DNA from: Pseudomonas sp. StFLB209
GTDB lineage: Bacteria > Pseudomonadota > Gammaproteobacteria > Pseudomonadales > Pseudomonadaceae
Assembly: GCF_000829415.1 (NCBI RefSeq)
Contig: NZ_AP014637.1
Location: 2,244,001 to 2,308,000 of the forward strand
Direction: 5' to 3'
Length of the DNA stretch: 64,000 nucleotides
Below the pieces are notes generated by a model, which worked only from the letters and a program-made list of their open reading frames with translations, was not told where the DNA came from and ran no database searches. Both the position numbers and the translations under genes were made by a program. Position 1 is the stretch's first letter. Every line of letters begins with the position of its first letter. Below, piece after piece: positions 43,784 to 52,129 of the stretch.

Positions 43784-44118
43784 ATCCAGATACTCGTGTG
43801 TTCAAGTCATAAAGCCAGACAGTGGGTAATGAACGGCAAAGGCGAAGTGCGTTATTCGCCCGCGCTGGCTAATCGATATTCATTGGTTAAGTTGTCTTGA
43901 ATAAAGGATGAATCCCGGCCGTTGATCATTGGCAGCTGGGTGAAAATTAGTGATTTCAGCTAATTGGCTTTATGGCTTGCTGTCAACAGTGGCTAACTTG
44001 CTAAATGCTGTTTTTTAAAGAATCAGAAAGATCCTACAGGAGGCGCGCAGGATTATTACTGGCAGGTTAAGTGGGGTCTGACCTGTTCAGGTAATACTAG
44101 GAAGCTGGCACTTTAGTC

Positions 44119-44160
44119 TGTAGGAGCCGCTTTAGCGGCGAAATCTTCGCGGCTAAAACC
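44119..44160. repeat. REP-like palindrome
   Basis: TGTAGGAGCCGCTTTAGCGG with the partial partner TTCGCGGCTAAAACC forms a REP-type repeat. Confidence 0.65.
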
Positions 44161-44250
44161 ATTGCTGCTCGATCAAGCACTTCATTTCTTGTGGGAGCTA
44201 CCAAGGTAGCTCCCACCGGGGACATGAAGCACTTAACTGAATAGTGTGGC
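44160..44250. repeat. Composite palindromic element, locus B
   Basis: A central perfect hairpin GTGGGAGCTACC/GGTAGCTCCCAC (44191-44216) is bracketed by outer arms related to each other in inverse orientation: GATCAAGCACTTCAT on the left and ATGAAGCACTTAACTGAATA on the right. The outer arms resemble those of the elements at 33452 and 54025 (CARTGCTGYTC...AAGCACT). Confidence 0.6.
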
Positions 44251-44275
44251 GGTTAAAACGCAGGTGGGGGCAGGA

Positions 44276-45019
44276 TCAAAAACGGCTGCGTTCAAGAAAC
44301 TGCCGTGTCCGCTCCTGCTGCGGGTTGGCAAACAGTGCCTTGGCTTCGCCCTGTTCGACGATCACGCCCTTGTCGATGAAGATCACCCGGTTGGCAACAT
44401 CCCGGGCAAAGCTCATCTCGTGGGTGACGATGACCATGGTGCGGTTTTCTTCGGCCAGGGCGCGAATGGTGCTGAGCACCTCGCCGACCAGCTCCGGATC
44501 CAGCGCCGAGGTCGGTTCATCGAACAGGATCACCTGCGGCTCCATGGCCAACGCCCGGGCAATCGCTACCCGTTGCTGCTGACCGCCGGACAGCCGCTTG
44601 GGGTAGGCGTCTTCCTTGCCGCTCAGGCCAACCTTGGCCAGCAACTGACGGGCCAGGGCAATGGCTTTTTCTTTCGCCACTTTCTTGACCACCACCGGCC
44701 CTTCAATGATGTTCTCCAGCGCCGTGCGGTGCGGGAACAGGTTGAAGTTCTGGAACACGAAACCGACCTGTTGCCGCAACTGGCGGATCAGGCCTTGCTG
44801 CTGGCTCAACGGCCGGTTGCCATCGATACGGATATCGCCGATCTGCAAGGAGCCGCCCGAAGGTTCTTCGAGCAGATTCAGGCAGCGCAGCAAGGTGGTT
44901 TTGCCCGAGCCGCTGGGGCCGATGATCGCCACCACCTCACCGGCCTCGATACGCAGATCAATGCCTTTGAGTACCTCATTGCCCTTGAACTGCTTGGTGA
45001 GCCCTTTTATTTCAATCAT
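44276..45019 (-). CDS. tcyN: Cystine ABC transporter ATP-binding protein (TcyN type)
   Basis: A 247-residue ATPase of the polar amino acid family. Walker A is GPSGSGKTT, the signature LSGGQQQR, Walker B VILFDEPTSALDPE and the switch VTHEMSFA. It is the last gene of the minus-strand cystine operon (binding protein, permease, ATPase) and energises uptake of cystine. The specificity comes from the operon context with D-cysteine desulfhydrase. Confidence 0.92.
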   Translation of the reverse strand: MIEIKGLTKQFKGNEVLKGIDLRIEAGEVVAIIGPSGSGKTTLLRCLNLLEEPSGGSLQIGDIRIDGNRPLSQQQGLIRQLRQQVGFVFQNFNLFPHRTALENIIEGPVVVKKVAKEKAIALARQLLAKVGLSGKEDAYPKRLSGGQQQRVAIARALAMEPQVILFDEPTSALDPELVGEVLSTIRALAEENRTMVIVTHEMSFARDVANRVIFIDKGVIVEQGEAKALFANPQQERTRQFLERSRF

Positions 45020-45022
45020 GGC

Positions 45023-45691
45023 TCAAGACTCCAGATCATGGCGGTTGACCCGGGCTTCCAGGCGGTTCTGCAGGTGTGAAAGCACAGTGGCCAGCACCCA
45101 GTAGATCAGCGCGGCGGCCAGGTACATGGTGAAGATCTCAAAGGTGCGGGCGGTAATCAGTTGCGCCTGGCGGAACAGCTCCGGCACCTGGATGGTGGCG
45201 GCCAGCGCGGTGTCCTTGACCAGTGAGATGAAACTGTTGCCCAGGGGCGGCAGAGCGGTACGCGCAGCCTGGGGCAGGATCGCCCGGCGCATGGTCTGCC
45301 AGCGGGTCATGCCGATACTGGCTGCCGCTTCCCATTGCCCGCGGTCCACGGCGCCGATCGCTGCACGCAGGATCTCACAGGCGTAGGCCGCCATGTTCAG
45401 CGAGAAACCGATCAGCGCGGCCGGCAACGGGTCCAGTTCCACACCCAGTTGCGGCAGGCCGTAATAGATCATGAACAGCTGCACCAGCAGCGGCGTGCCG
45501 CGAAAGAACGACACGTAGATGCGGGCGATCCAGCTCACCGGCTTGATGCGCGACAGACGCATCAAGGCCAGTGCAAAGCCCAGTATCAGTCCGAAGAACA
45601 TACCACCCAGGCTGAGCACGATCGTGTAATACGCGCCTTTGAGCAGAAAAGGCGCGGATTCGAGCGCGAGATTCAGGCTCTCTTCAATCAT
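45023..45691 (-). CDS. tcyL: Cystine ABC transporter permease (TcyL type)
   Basis: A 222-residue inner-membrane permease of the HisM family. The signature SFFRGTPLLVQLFMIYYGLP and the coupling loop EAAASIGMTRWQTMRRAILPQA are clear. It overlaps the binding-protein stop by 4 bp and lies 3 bp before the ATPase gene. Confidence 0.93.
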   Translation of the reverse strand: MIEESLNLALESAPFLLKGAYYTIVLSLGGMFFGLILGFALALMRLSRIKPVSWIARIYVSFFRGTPLLVQLFMIYYGLPQLGVELDPLPAALIGFSLNMAAYACEILRAAIGAVDRGQWEAAASIGMTRWQTMRRAILPQAARTALPPLGNSFISLVKDTALAATIQVPELFRQAQLITARTFEIFTMYLAAALIYWVLATVLSHLQNRLEARVNRHDLES

Positions 45692-46485
45692 TTAGTCACG
45701 TCAGCCCCGAAGTACTTCTCGGACAGCTTGGCCAGGGTGCCGTCAGCGCGCAGTTTATCCAGCGCCTTGTCGATGGCTTCATGCAGCTCGGGCTCGCCTT
45801 TGCGCAGCGCGACACCGGCTTCCTGGCGCGAGAAAGGCTCACCGGCGACTGCCAGGGTGTCTTTGGTCTTGGCGATCAGCTCCAGGGCTGCCAGGCGGTC
45901 GACCAGAATGGCGTCGATGCGGCCGACACGCAGGTCCTGGTATTTGGTCGGGTCATCGTCGTAGGTCTTGACCACGGCGCCCGGTACATTGCTCTTGAGC
46001 CATTGCTCGTAGTTGGTACCCAGGCCGACGCCGATTTTCTTGCCGACCAGATCCTGGGCGGTCTTGATGCTGCCTTCGTCCTTCTTCTGGGTCAGCGCCT
46101 GGATACCGGATACGGTGTAGGGCTTGGAGAAATCGTATTTTTTCTTGCGCTCTTCCGAGATGGTCACCTGATTGACGACTACGTCCAGACGCTTGGATTC
46201 CAGTGCGGCGAGGATGCCATCCCACTTGGTTGGCTGGATCTTGGCCTTGACGCCCAACTCTTTGGCCAGCGCCTCGGAGAGCTCGACCTCGAAGCCGCTG
46301 AGCTTGCCGTTGTTATCCACAAAACTGAACGGTGGATAAGTGCCTTCCAGGCCCACGTTCAGGGTGCCGCTGTCCTTGATTTTCTGCAGTTGTTCGCCGG
46401 CCATGGCCTGGCTGGCCAGACCTGTGCCAAGCGCCAGGCTCAGGGCCGAGAGGAGGAGGGTACGGCGGATAGCGGAAATGTTCAT
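45688..46485 (-). CDS. tcyJ: Cystine-binding periplasmic protein (TcyJ/FliY type)
   Basis: A 265-residue binding protein with a signal peptide (LLLSALSLALGTGLASQAMA). The motif GTLNVGLEGTYPPFSFVDNNGKLSGFEVEL and QPTKWDGILAALESKRLDVV are typical of FliY/TcyJ. AAGGGG lies before ATG 46485. It leads the transport operon, downstream of the D-cysteine desulfhydrase gene. A perfect inverted repeat about 120 bp upstream may regulate it. Confidence 0.94.
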   Translation of the reverse strand: MNISAIRRTLLLSALSLALGTGLASQAMAGEQLQKIKDSGTLNVGLEGTYPPFSFVDNNGKLSGFEVELSEALAKELGVKAKIQPTKWDGILAALESKRLDVVVNQVTISEERKKKYDFSKPYTVSGIQALTQKKDEGSIKTAQDLVGKKIGVGLGTNYEQWLKSNVPGAVVKTYDDDPTKYQDLRVGRIDAILVDRLAALELIAKTKDTLAVAGEPFSRQEAGVALRKGEPELHEAIDKALDKLRADGTLAKLSEKYFGADVTK

Positions 46486-46606
46486 GCAAGCCCCTTGTTT
46501 GAATGCGATACAAGACAGGAATCAGACGCTGCCCTGGCTGCCGAAGTGCCGGAAAACACCAGGGTTTTACGGCAGCTTGGCAGTGGAGCATGTCTGTTGG
46601 AGCGCG

Positions 46607-46630
46607 ACTATAAGAGGTGTGCCTTATAGT
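46607..46630. promoter_or_regulatory. Perfect inverted repeat upstream of tcyJ
   Basis: ACTATAAG (46607-46614) and CTTATAGT (46623-46630) are perfect 8-bp arms around an 8-bp spacer, next to an AT-rich tract that probably contains the tcyJ promoter. A sulfur-responsive LysR regulator such as CysB is a possible binder. That is speculation. Confidence 0.45.
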
Positions 46631-46703
46631 TAAAAATAATTAATTATTGGCTTTATATTCTTTTTTGTTTTTTCACTGCCTGTGCCGCTCTGGCACACGG
46701 CAT

Positions 46704-47702
46704 TCAGCTTGCGAACTGGTCAGCATAGGCAAACAGTGCCGGTGCGCCACCGGTATGCAGGAAGATGATCGGGCCATCGTCGAAGCGCTGACGACCGATA
46801 CCGTCAAGCAGGCCGGCCATAGCCTTGCCAGTGTAAACCGGATCCAGCAGCAGGCCTTCCTGGCTGGCGACCAGTTTGATCGCTGCCAGCGTGCCGGCAT
46901 TGGGTTCGCCGTAACGAGGAGCGTAGTACTCATCCCACAAGTTGACCTTGAAACGCTCCGGCAAGGCCACGCCAAGCAGTTCGGCGGTGCGTTCAGCCAG
47001 CCCCTGAACCTTGGGTAATTGCGCCTCTTCGCTGCGTGACACCGTGACGCCAATCACCGGCAGGTCAGGATGGCTGTCAGCCAAAGCCAGGGCCAGGCCG
47101 CTGTGGGTGCCGGCACTGCCAGAGGCGGTGACGACCGCAGCGAAGGTCTCGCCGGTCTGTTCGATTTGCTCGGCCAATTCGAACCCGGCGCGCACATAAC
47201 CCAGTGCACCGACCGGGCTGGAGCCACCGATAGGCACCAGATAGGGCTTTTTGCCGCTGGCATGCAGGCGCACCGCCAACGCTTGCAGCAGCTCATCGGC
47301 GTTGTCGAGGCTCTCTACCAGTTCGACCTTGGCATCGAACAGCTCCAGCAGCAGGCGATTGCCGTTCTTCAGGTAATTGGGGTCTTCGCTGCCGATAGGG
47401 TTTTCCAGCAGTGCGACGCAGCCCAGGCCCAGGCGGGCGGCGAGGGCAGCGGTCTGGCGGACATGGTTGGACTGGATGGCGCCGGCGGTGATCAGCGTGT
47501 CAGCACCCTTGGCCAGTGCATCGGCGGCCAGGTACTCAAGCTTGCGCACCTTGTTGCCGCCCAGAGCAAGGGTGGTGGTGTCGTCGCGCTTGATATAAAG
47601 GTCGCGGCCGACCCAGGCTGACAGGCGTTCGAGCTTTTCCAGAGGTGTCGGGGCGCCGATCAGGTCCAGGCGCTTGAAACGGTCGAGCTGTTTTTTGAGC
47701 AT
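46704..47702 (-). CDS. dcyD: D-cysteine desulfhydrase
   Basis: A 332-residue PLP enzyme of the ACC-deaminase/D-cysteine desulfhydrase family that converts D-cysteine to pyruvate, ammonia and sulfide. Near-identity to the family is seen in [20 protein letters not shown] and in the PLP lysine motif [14 protein letters not shown] (K51), followed by [21 protein letters not shown] start at ATG 47702 to match the family start; the frame is open to 47762. It precedes the cystine transporter on the same strand and is divergent from the serine acetyltransferase gene, so the block links cystine uptake, degradation and resynthesis. Confidence 0.93.
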   Translation of the reverse strand: MLKKQLDRFKRLDLIGAPTPLEKLERLSAWVGRDLYIKRDDTTTLALGGNKVRKLEYLAADALAKGADTLITAGAIQSNHVRQTAALAARLGLGCVALLENPIGSEDPNYLKNGNRLLLELFDAKVELVESLDNADELLQALAVRLHASGKKPYLVPIGGSSPVGALGYVRAGFELAEQIEQTGETFAAVVTASGSAGTHSGLALALADSHPDLPVIGVTVSRSEEAQLPKVQGLAERTAELLGVALPERFKVNLWDEYYAPRYGEPNAGTLAAIKLVASQEGLLLDPVYTGKAMAGLLDGIGRQRFDDGPIIFLHTGGAPALFAYADQFAS

Positions 47703-47936
47703 GGGGCTATGGGTATCCCTTTGGACATTCTTGAGGGCGTTCATGGCCCGGCGGTATGGCAAGATCAGTGACTATATGCAGACGATTCCTGCACGGCAAC
47801 AGGCGTGCTCTTATGCCTTGGACGCTTATTTCCTACAGAAATTGATATTTTTTCAACTCTGGCATTTGCCGTAGAGTGGAAGGCGAGGCCGCTACCCAAG
47901 GGTGGCTGTCACCCGTGATCAGCAGGAGAGTTCAGC

Positions 47937-48890
47937 GTGAGCGAGATTCCAAAAGGGACTGCCGAGGGCCGCGTCAGTCACTGGCAGTTGCAGCACATCG
48001 TCGGTCAGTTGCGTGAGGCGCGGGATGACTGGCGCACCCGTAACCGGCGGGTCAGCGGTGAACATGGCGGTCGTGAACTGCCGTCGCGGGCGGCCATGGG
48101 TGAAATCCTCGAAGCCTTGGCCGGTGCACTGTTCCCGATGCGCCTGGGCCCGGTGGACCTGCGTGAAGAGAGCGAAGACTTCTACGTCGGTCATACCCTG
48201 GATGTGGCGTTGAATGCCTTGCTGGCGCAAACCCGCCTTGAGCTGCGTTATGTGGCCCATCAGCAGGGGCAGAGCATCGAGGGGATCGACCAGAGGGCGC
48301 TGGAACTGATTCAGGACCTGGCCCTGGCCCTGCCGGGCATTCGCCGCCTGCTGGACACCGATGTGCTGGCCGCCTATCAGGGTGACCCGGCGGCGCGCAG
48401 CGTCGATGAAGTCTTGCTGTGCTACCCCGGCATTCTGGCGATCATCCACCACCGCCTGGCGCACCATCTGTACCGCGCCGGCTTGCCGTTGCTGGCGCGT
48501 ATCAGTGCTGAAATCGCCCACTCGGCGACCGGCATCGATATCCACCCCGGTGCGCAAATTGGCCCGAGTTTCTTCATCGACCACGGCACCGGTGTGGTGA
48601 TCGGCGAAACCGCGATCATCGGTGAGCGGGTGCGTATTTATCAGGCGGTGACCCTCGGCGCCAAACGCTTCCCGGCCGACGAGAACGGTAACCTGCACAA
48701 AGGCGAATGCCGCCACCCGATTGTCGAGGACGACGTGGTGATCTACGCCGGCGCGACCATTCTGGGGCGCATCACCATCGGCAAGGGCTCGACCATCGGC
48801 GGCAACGTCTGGCTGACCCGCAGCGTCCCGGCCGGCAGCAACCTGACCCAGGCCAACCTGCTGCACAACGACGACGGCACCCAGAAGTAA
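47937..48890 (+). CDS. epsC: Serine O-acetyltransferase, EpsC/SrpH type
   Basis: A 317-residue serine acetyltransferase, the first step of cysteine synthesis. A long N-terminal helical domain is followed by left-handed hexapeptide repeats (ATGIDIHPGAQIGPSFFIDHG, ETAIIGERVRIYQAVTLGAK) with the catalytic histidine in FIDHGTG. The start is GTG 47937, preceded by AGGAG. It is the long form usually found in sulfur-starvation loci, distinct from the shorter housekeeping CysE. It is divergent from dcyD. Confidence 0.92.
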   Translation: MSEIPKGTAEGRVSHWQLQHIVGQLREARDDWRTRNRRVSGEHGGRELPSRAAMGEILEALAGALFPMRLGPVDLREESEDFYVGHTLDVALNALLAQTRLELRYVAHQQGQSIEGIDQRALELIQDLALALPGIRRLLDTDVLAAYQGDPAARSVDEVLLCYPGILAIIHHRLAHHLYRAGLPLLARISAEIAHSATGIDIHPGAQIGPSFFIDHGTGVVIGETAIIGERVRIYQAVTLGAKRFPADENGNLHKGECRHPIVEDDVVIYAGATILGRITIGKGSTIGGNVWLTRSVPAGSNLTQANLLHNDDGTQK

Positions 48891-48907
48891 CGGTTTTATG
48901 GGGGCAC

Positions 48908-48972
48908 GTAGGAGCTGCCGGGCGGCGATCCGCTTTAGCAGCGAAAAGCTTCGCGGATAAATCCGCTCCTAC
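48908..48972. repeat. REP-like palindrome
   Basis: GTAGGAGCTGCC ... CGCTTTAGCAGCGAAAAGCT and its partner TTCGCGGATAAATCCGCTCC form an imperfect REP-type repeat after epsC. Confidence 0.65.
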
Positions 48973-49059
48973 AAGATTTTTTGTTCTGCCCCGTCGTCAC
49001 GGAACGATTGGTTTATTCCTCACGTCCTACCCCTGATCCGAGCGAAGTCCTACGGCAGC

Positions 49060-49082
49060 GATTGGTCATTTACTGGCCAATC
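49060..49082. promoter_or_regulatory. Inverted repeat upstream of betT
   Basis: GATTGGTCA (49060-49068) and TGGCCAATC (49074-49082) are arms with one mismatch around TTTAC. They could be a second regulator site or part of the promoter. Confidence 0.4.
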
Positions 49083-49090
49083 GTGTTTAA

Positions 49091-49108
49091 ATTGAACGTT
49101 CAGTCAAT
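49091..49108 (+). promoter_or_regulatory. Candidate BetI operator upstream of betT
   Basis: ATTGAACGTTCAGTCAAT is a palindrome with perfect ATTGA/TCAAT outer arms and an ACGTTCA core, like the choline-responsive BetI operators known from bet gene promoters. It lies about 100 bp before betT. Assignment is by resemblance and gene context. Confidence 0.55.
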
Positions 49109-49205
49109 TTAGAACGGTGGTTCGCTGCCCGCTCACATCAGGAGGCCAACCCTTGCATTACCCTCGTCTTGTCCCTGTTTTACGGACTCTGGAGGCGCAT
49201 CCAGT

Positions 49206-51200
49206 ATGAATGTCTCCCACCCCGCCGCCAGCAGCCAAGTGCGCATGAATGCGCCGGTTTTCTATTTCGCGGCAAGCTTCATTCTGGTGTTCGGCATTGT
49301 CGTCATCAGCTTTCCCGAAGCCGCCGGCCAATGGCTGCTTGCAGCGCAGAACTGGGCGGCCAATACGGTCGGCTGGTACTACATGCTGGTCATGACGCTG
49401 TATCTGGTCTTCGTGGTGGTCACCGCCTTATCCGGCTACGGCCGGATCAAACTCGGTGCCGACCACGACGAACCCGAATTCAGCTACCTGTCCTGGGCCG
49501 GCATGCTGTTCGCCGCCGGGATCAGCATCACGCTGTTTTTCTTTTGCGTTTCCGAACCGCTTACCCACATGTTGCAGCCGCCGCAAGGCGAAGCCGGTAC
49601 CGCTGACGCGGCGCGCCAGGGCATGCAGTTGCTGTTTTTGCACTGGGGCTTGCATGGCTGGGGCGTGTTCGCCTTTGTCGGCATGGCACTGGCGTACTTC
49701 GCTTATCGGCACAACCTGCCGCTGGCCTTGCGCTCGGCGTTGTATCCGCTGATCGGCAAGCGCATCAACGGCCCGATCGGCTACGCCGTCGACGGCTTCG
49801 GCATCATCGCCACCATCTTCGGTCTGGGCGCCGACATGGGCTTTGGCGTGCTGCATCTGAACTCCGGTCTGGATTATCTGTTTGGTGTGGCCCATACCCA
49901 TTGGGTTCAGGTCATGCTGATTAGCGCAATGATGGGCGCGGCCATTCTGGTCGCGGTATCCGGGGTAGAGAAGGGCGTGCGGGTCATGTCCGACATCAAC
50001 ATGCTGCTGGCCTGCGCGCTGTTGCTGTTCGTGCTGTTCGCAGGTCCCACCCAGCACTTGCTCAATACCTTGGTGCAGAACGTCGGTGATTATCTGGGCG
50101 CCTTGCCGGTCAAGAGTTTCGACGTCTATGCCTACCAGCAGGCTGATGGCTGGCTGGGTGGCTGGACCGTGTTCTACTGGGCCTGGTGGATTGCCTGGGC
50201 GCCGTTCGTGGGTCTGTTCATTGCACGGATTTCCCGCGGCCGCACCATTCGTGAATTCGTCTTCGGCGTACTGTTCATCCCGTTGGGTTTCACCCTGGCG
50301 TGGATGTCGATCTTCGGTAACAGCGCCATCCATCAGGTGCTGGAATACGGCATGACTGCGCTCGGCCAGTCGGCCATCGACGACCCGTCGATGACCCTGT
50401 ACCTGCTGCTGGAAACCTACCCCTGGAGCAAAACGGTGATCGCCGTGACGGTGTTCATCAGCTTCGTGTTCTTTGTCACCTCGGCAGACTCCGGCACTGT
50501 GGTGCTCTCTACCCTGTCGGCCAAAGGCGGCAGCGCCGACGAAGACGGCCCGAAGTGGCTGCGGGTGTTCTGGGGGGCGGCTACTGCGCTGATCACCAGC
50601 GGCCTGCTGTTTTCCGGCAGCATCGATGCGCTGAAATCGGCGGTGGTGCTCACCTCGTTGCCGTTCTCGCTGATTCTGTTGCTGATGATGTGGGGGCTGC
50701 ATAAGGCCTTCTACCTGGAGTCGCAGCGTCAGTTGGCCCAGCTCTACTCGCTGGCACCGGCTTCGGGCGCGCGCCGTGGCGGCTGGCGCCAGCGCTTGAG
50801 CCAAGCGGTGCATTACCCGTCACGCGATGAGGTATACCGTTTTCTCGATCAGGTGGTACGACCGGCGATTGACGAGGTTACCGCTGTTTTCGTCGAAAAA
50901 GGCCTGAGCGTGACTCAGGTGCCCGACCCGGCCAATGACCTGGTGACGCTGGAAATCGGCCATGGTGAAGAGCGGCCGTTTATCTATCAGGTACAGATGA
51001 AGGGTTTCTTCACCCCATCGTTCGCCCGTGGCGGGATGGGCTCCAAGCAACTCAATAACCGCCGCTACTACCGCGCCGAGGTGCATCTGAGCGAGGGCAG
51101 TCAGGATTACGATCTGGTGGGCTACACCAAAGAGCAGGTCATCAATGACGTGCTCGACCAGTACGAGCGGCATATGCAGTTCCTGCATCTGGTGCGCTAG
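49206..51200 (+). CDS. betT: Choline/betaine BCCT transporter (BetT type)
   Basis: A 664-residue secondary transporter of the BCCT family. Twelve helices are predicted and the family signature is visible in WTVFYWAWWIAWAPFVGLFI, followed by ARISRGRTIREFVFG. The soluble C-terminal extension (about 140 residues, from the RDEVYRFLDQVVRPAID region) is the osmosensing tail typical of long BetT proteins. GGAGG lies upstream of ATG 49206. A BetI-like operator is in the promoter. It imports choline for glycine betaine synthesis. The strong palindrome at 51210 follows the stop. Confidence 0.93.
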   Translation: MNVSHPAASSQVRMNAPVFYFAASFILVFGIVVISFPEAAGQWLLAAQNWAANTVGWYYMLVMTLYLVFVVVTALSGYGRIKLGADHDEPEFSYLSWAGMLFAAGISITLFFFCVSEPLTHMLQPPQGEAGTADAARQGMQLLFLHWGLHGWGVFAFVGMALAYFAYRHNLPLALRSALYPLIGKRINGPIGYAVDGFGIIATIFGLGADMGFGVLHLNSGLDYLFGVAHTHWVQVMLISAMMGAAILVAVSGVEKGVRVMSDINMLLACALLLFVLFAGPTQHLLNTLVQNVGDYLGALPVKSFDVYAYQQADGWLGGWTVFYWAWWIAWAPFVGLFIARISRGRTIREFVFGVLFIPLGFTLAWMSIFGNSAIHQVLEYGMTALGQSAIDDPSMTLYLLLETYPWSKTVIAVTVFISFVFFVTSADSGTVVLSTLSAKGGSADEDGPKWLRVFWGAATALITSGLLFSGSIDALKSAVVLTSLPFSLILLLMMWGLHKAFYLESQRQLAQLYSLAPASGARRGGWRQRLSQAVHYPSRDEVYRFLDQVVRPAIDEVTAVFVEKGLSVTQVPDPANDLVTLEIGHGEERPFIYQVQMKGFFTPSFARGGMGSKQLNNRRYYRAEVHLSEGSQDYDLVGYTKEQVINDVLDQYERHMQFLHLVR

Positions 51201-51578
51201 CTCTTGAGCGTCTGGCCATGCCTTTGCCCTGGGGCATGGCCAGACTCAGCCCTATGGACCTGATTGCAGGCGCCAGCAAAATATTGCTTGTGAGTTTTGT
51301 CCGCTGGTGGCAAATTCCCATCGCCAAAACCTTGGCGTCATCAAGGTGGCGCTTGTACCGTTGCCTGGTAACGGCTACCAGCCGCTTTGCAGGCAGTCAG
51401 GCTGCCGATCCGACGAGCCGCAGGAACCGGATGGACAGAACCCGGTCCTATTTACCCTGCAAATGAAAGTTTCATCTTCGATTTGTGGAAGAGGGCCGAT
51501 TTGCGGGCCTCAACGCTGGCATGCGCAGGGACTTTTCTTTATCGTGTGCGCCCCGTAAAACTTGTTCGAGTATTCAGA
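51201..51578. other. 378-bp region between betT and the ZapB-like gene
   Basis: It begins with the betT terminator hairpin (51210-51245). The remainder is unassigned and must hold the promoter of the ZapB/ZapA-like pair. I see no 6S RNA-like structure and no supported gene in it. Confidence 0.6.
51210..51245 (+). terminator. Strong hairpin after betT
   Basis: GTCTGGCCATGCC (51210-51222) and GGCATGGCCAGAC (51233-51245) make a perfect 13-bp stem with a 10-nt loop 10 bp after the stop. No T-tract follows. Confidence 0.65.
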
Positions 51579-51812
51579 ATGTTGGAAGCGTCTCTCAGTC
51601 AGTTGGAACAACTTGTCAGTGATCTGGTTCAGCAGAACCAGCAACTGCAAGACACCAATACCCAACTGCGTACCGAACTGGCGCAGGCCAGGGAAGAAAA
51701 CGACAGCCTGCAACTGAGCCTGCTGGAGCATGAGGAGAAGCAGGGCAGCACCGCTGCGCGCATCCAGGCTCTGGTTGACCGCGCTACCAGCGCCAGTGCC
51801 GTGAACGCATGA
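51579..51812 (+). CDS. Small coiled-coil protein, ZapB-like (TIGR02449-type)
   Basis: A 77-residue protein that is almost entirely coiled coil (SQLEQLVSDLVQQNQQLQD, RTELAQAREENDSLQLSLLE). Proteins of this type are encoded just before zapA in gammaproteobacteria. ATG 51579 gives the natural length; the frame is open upstream without a ribosome site. The stop overlaps the zapA start by 4 bp (ATGA). It may help organise the FtsZ ring. The sequence does not look like the usual Pseudomonas partner of zapA. Confidence 0.8.
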   Translation: MLEASLSQLEQLVSDLVQQNQQLQDTNTQLRTELAQAREENDSLQLSLLEHEEKQGSTAARIQALVDRATSASAVNA

Positions 51813-52108
51813 GCCAAGACAACGGCGTGACCGTGCTCTCGATCCTGGGCAATGACTACTCGGTCAAGGCCCCGGCGGGAGAGGAGCAGACTCTGCTGCA
51901 GGCCGCCGCGATGCTCAATACCTCGCTGGCCGAGACCAAGCGTTCCTATCCGACGCTGATCGGCGACCGCTTGCTGGTATTGGCAGCCCTTAACCTGTGC
52001 TCCCGGCACATCCAGCTCGAAAAGCAGCACAAGGCCGAGCTTGCGCGCTATCAGGAACAGGTCGAGGCCACTGTGCACACGATTTCCCGGACGCTCGCGC
52101 AGAGCTGA
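51809..52108 (+). CDS. zapA: ZapA-family cell division protein (divergent, probable second copy)
   Basis: A 99-residue ZapA-type protein: VTVLSILGNDYSVKAPAGEE is the N-terminal beta domain and the LLQAAAMLNTSLAE / IGDRLLVLAALNLCSRHIQLE region the first part of the helix. ZapA cross-links FtsZ filaments. The usual Pseudomonas zapA is followed by the 6S RNA gene and a 5-formyltetrahydrofolate cyclo-ligase gene. Here a converging threonine aldolase gene ends 22 bp away, so this is probably a second, divergent copy. Confidence 0.82.
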   Translation: MSQDNGVTVLSILGNDYSVKAPAGEEQTLLQAAAMLNTSLAETKRSYPTLIGDRLLVLAALNLCSRHIQLEKQHKAELARYQEQVEATVHTISRTLAQS

Positions 52109-52129
52109 TCCGGGAGCGTGGCAGCAGGC

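Larger units (their letters stand above)
43784..44275. other. 492-bp gene-free region with repeats
   Basis: The region upstream of the Ig-like gene is AT-rich (43800-44080) and probably holds its promoter. The rest holds an ordinary REP (44119-44160) and a composite palindrome (44160-44250). No open frame here looks like a gene. Confidence 0.65.
48891..49205. other. 315-bp region with REP and betT control region
   Basis: The left part is a REP (48908-48972). The right part holds two palindromes (49060-49082 and 49091-49108) that probably control betT, and no gene. Confidence 0.7.
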
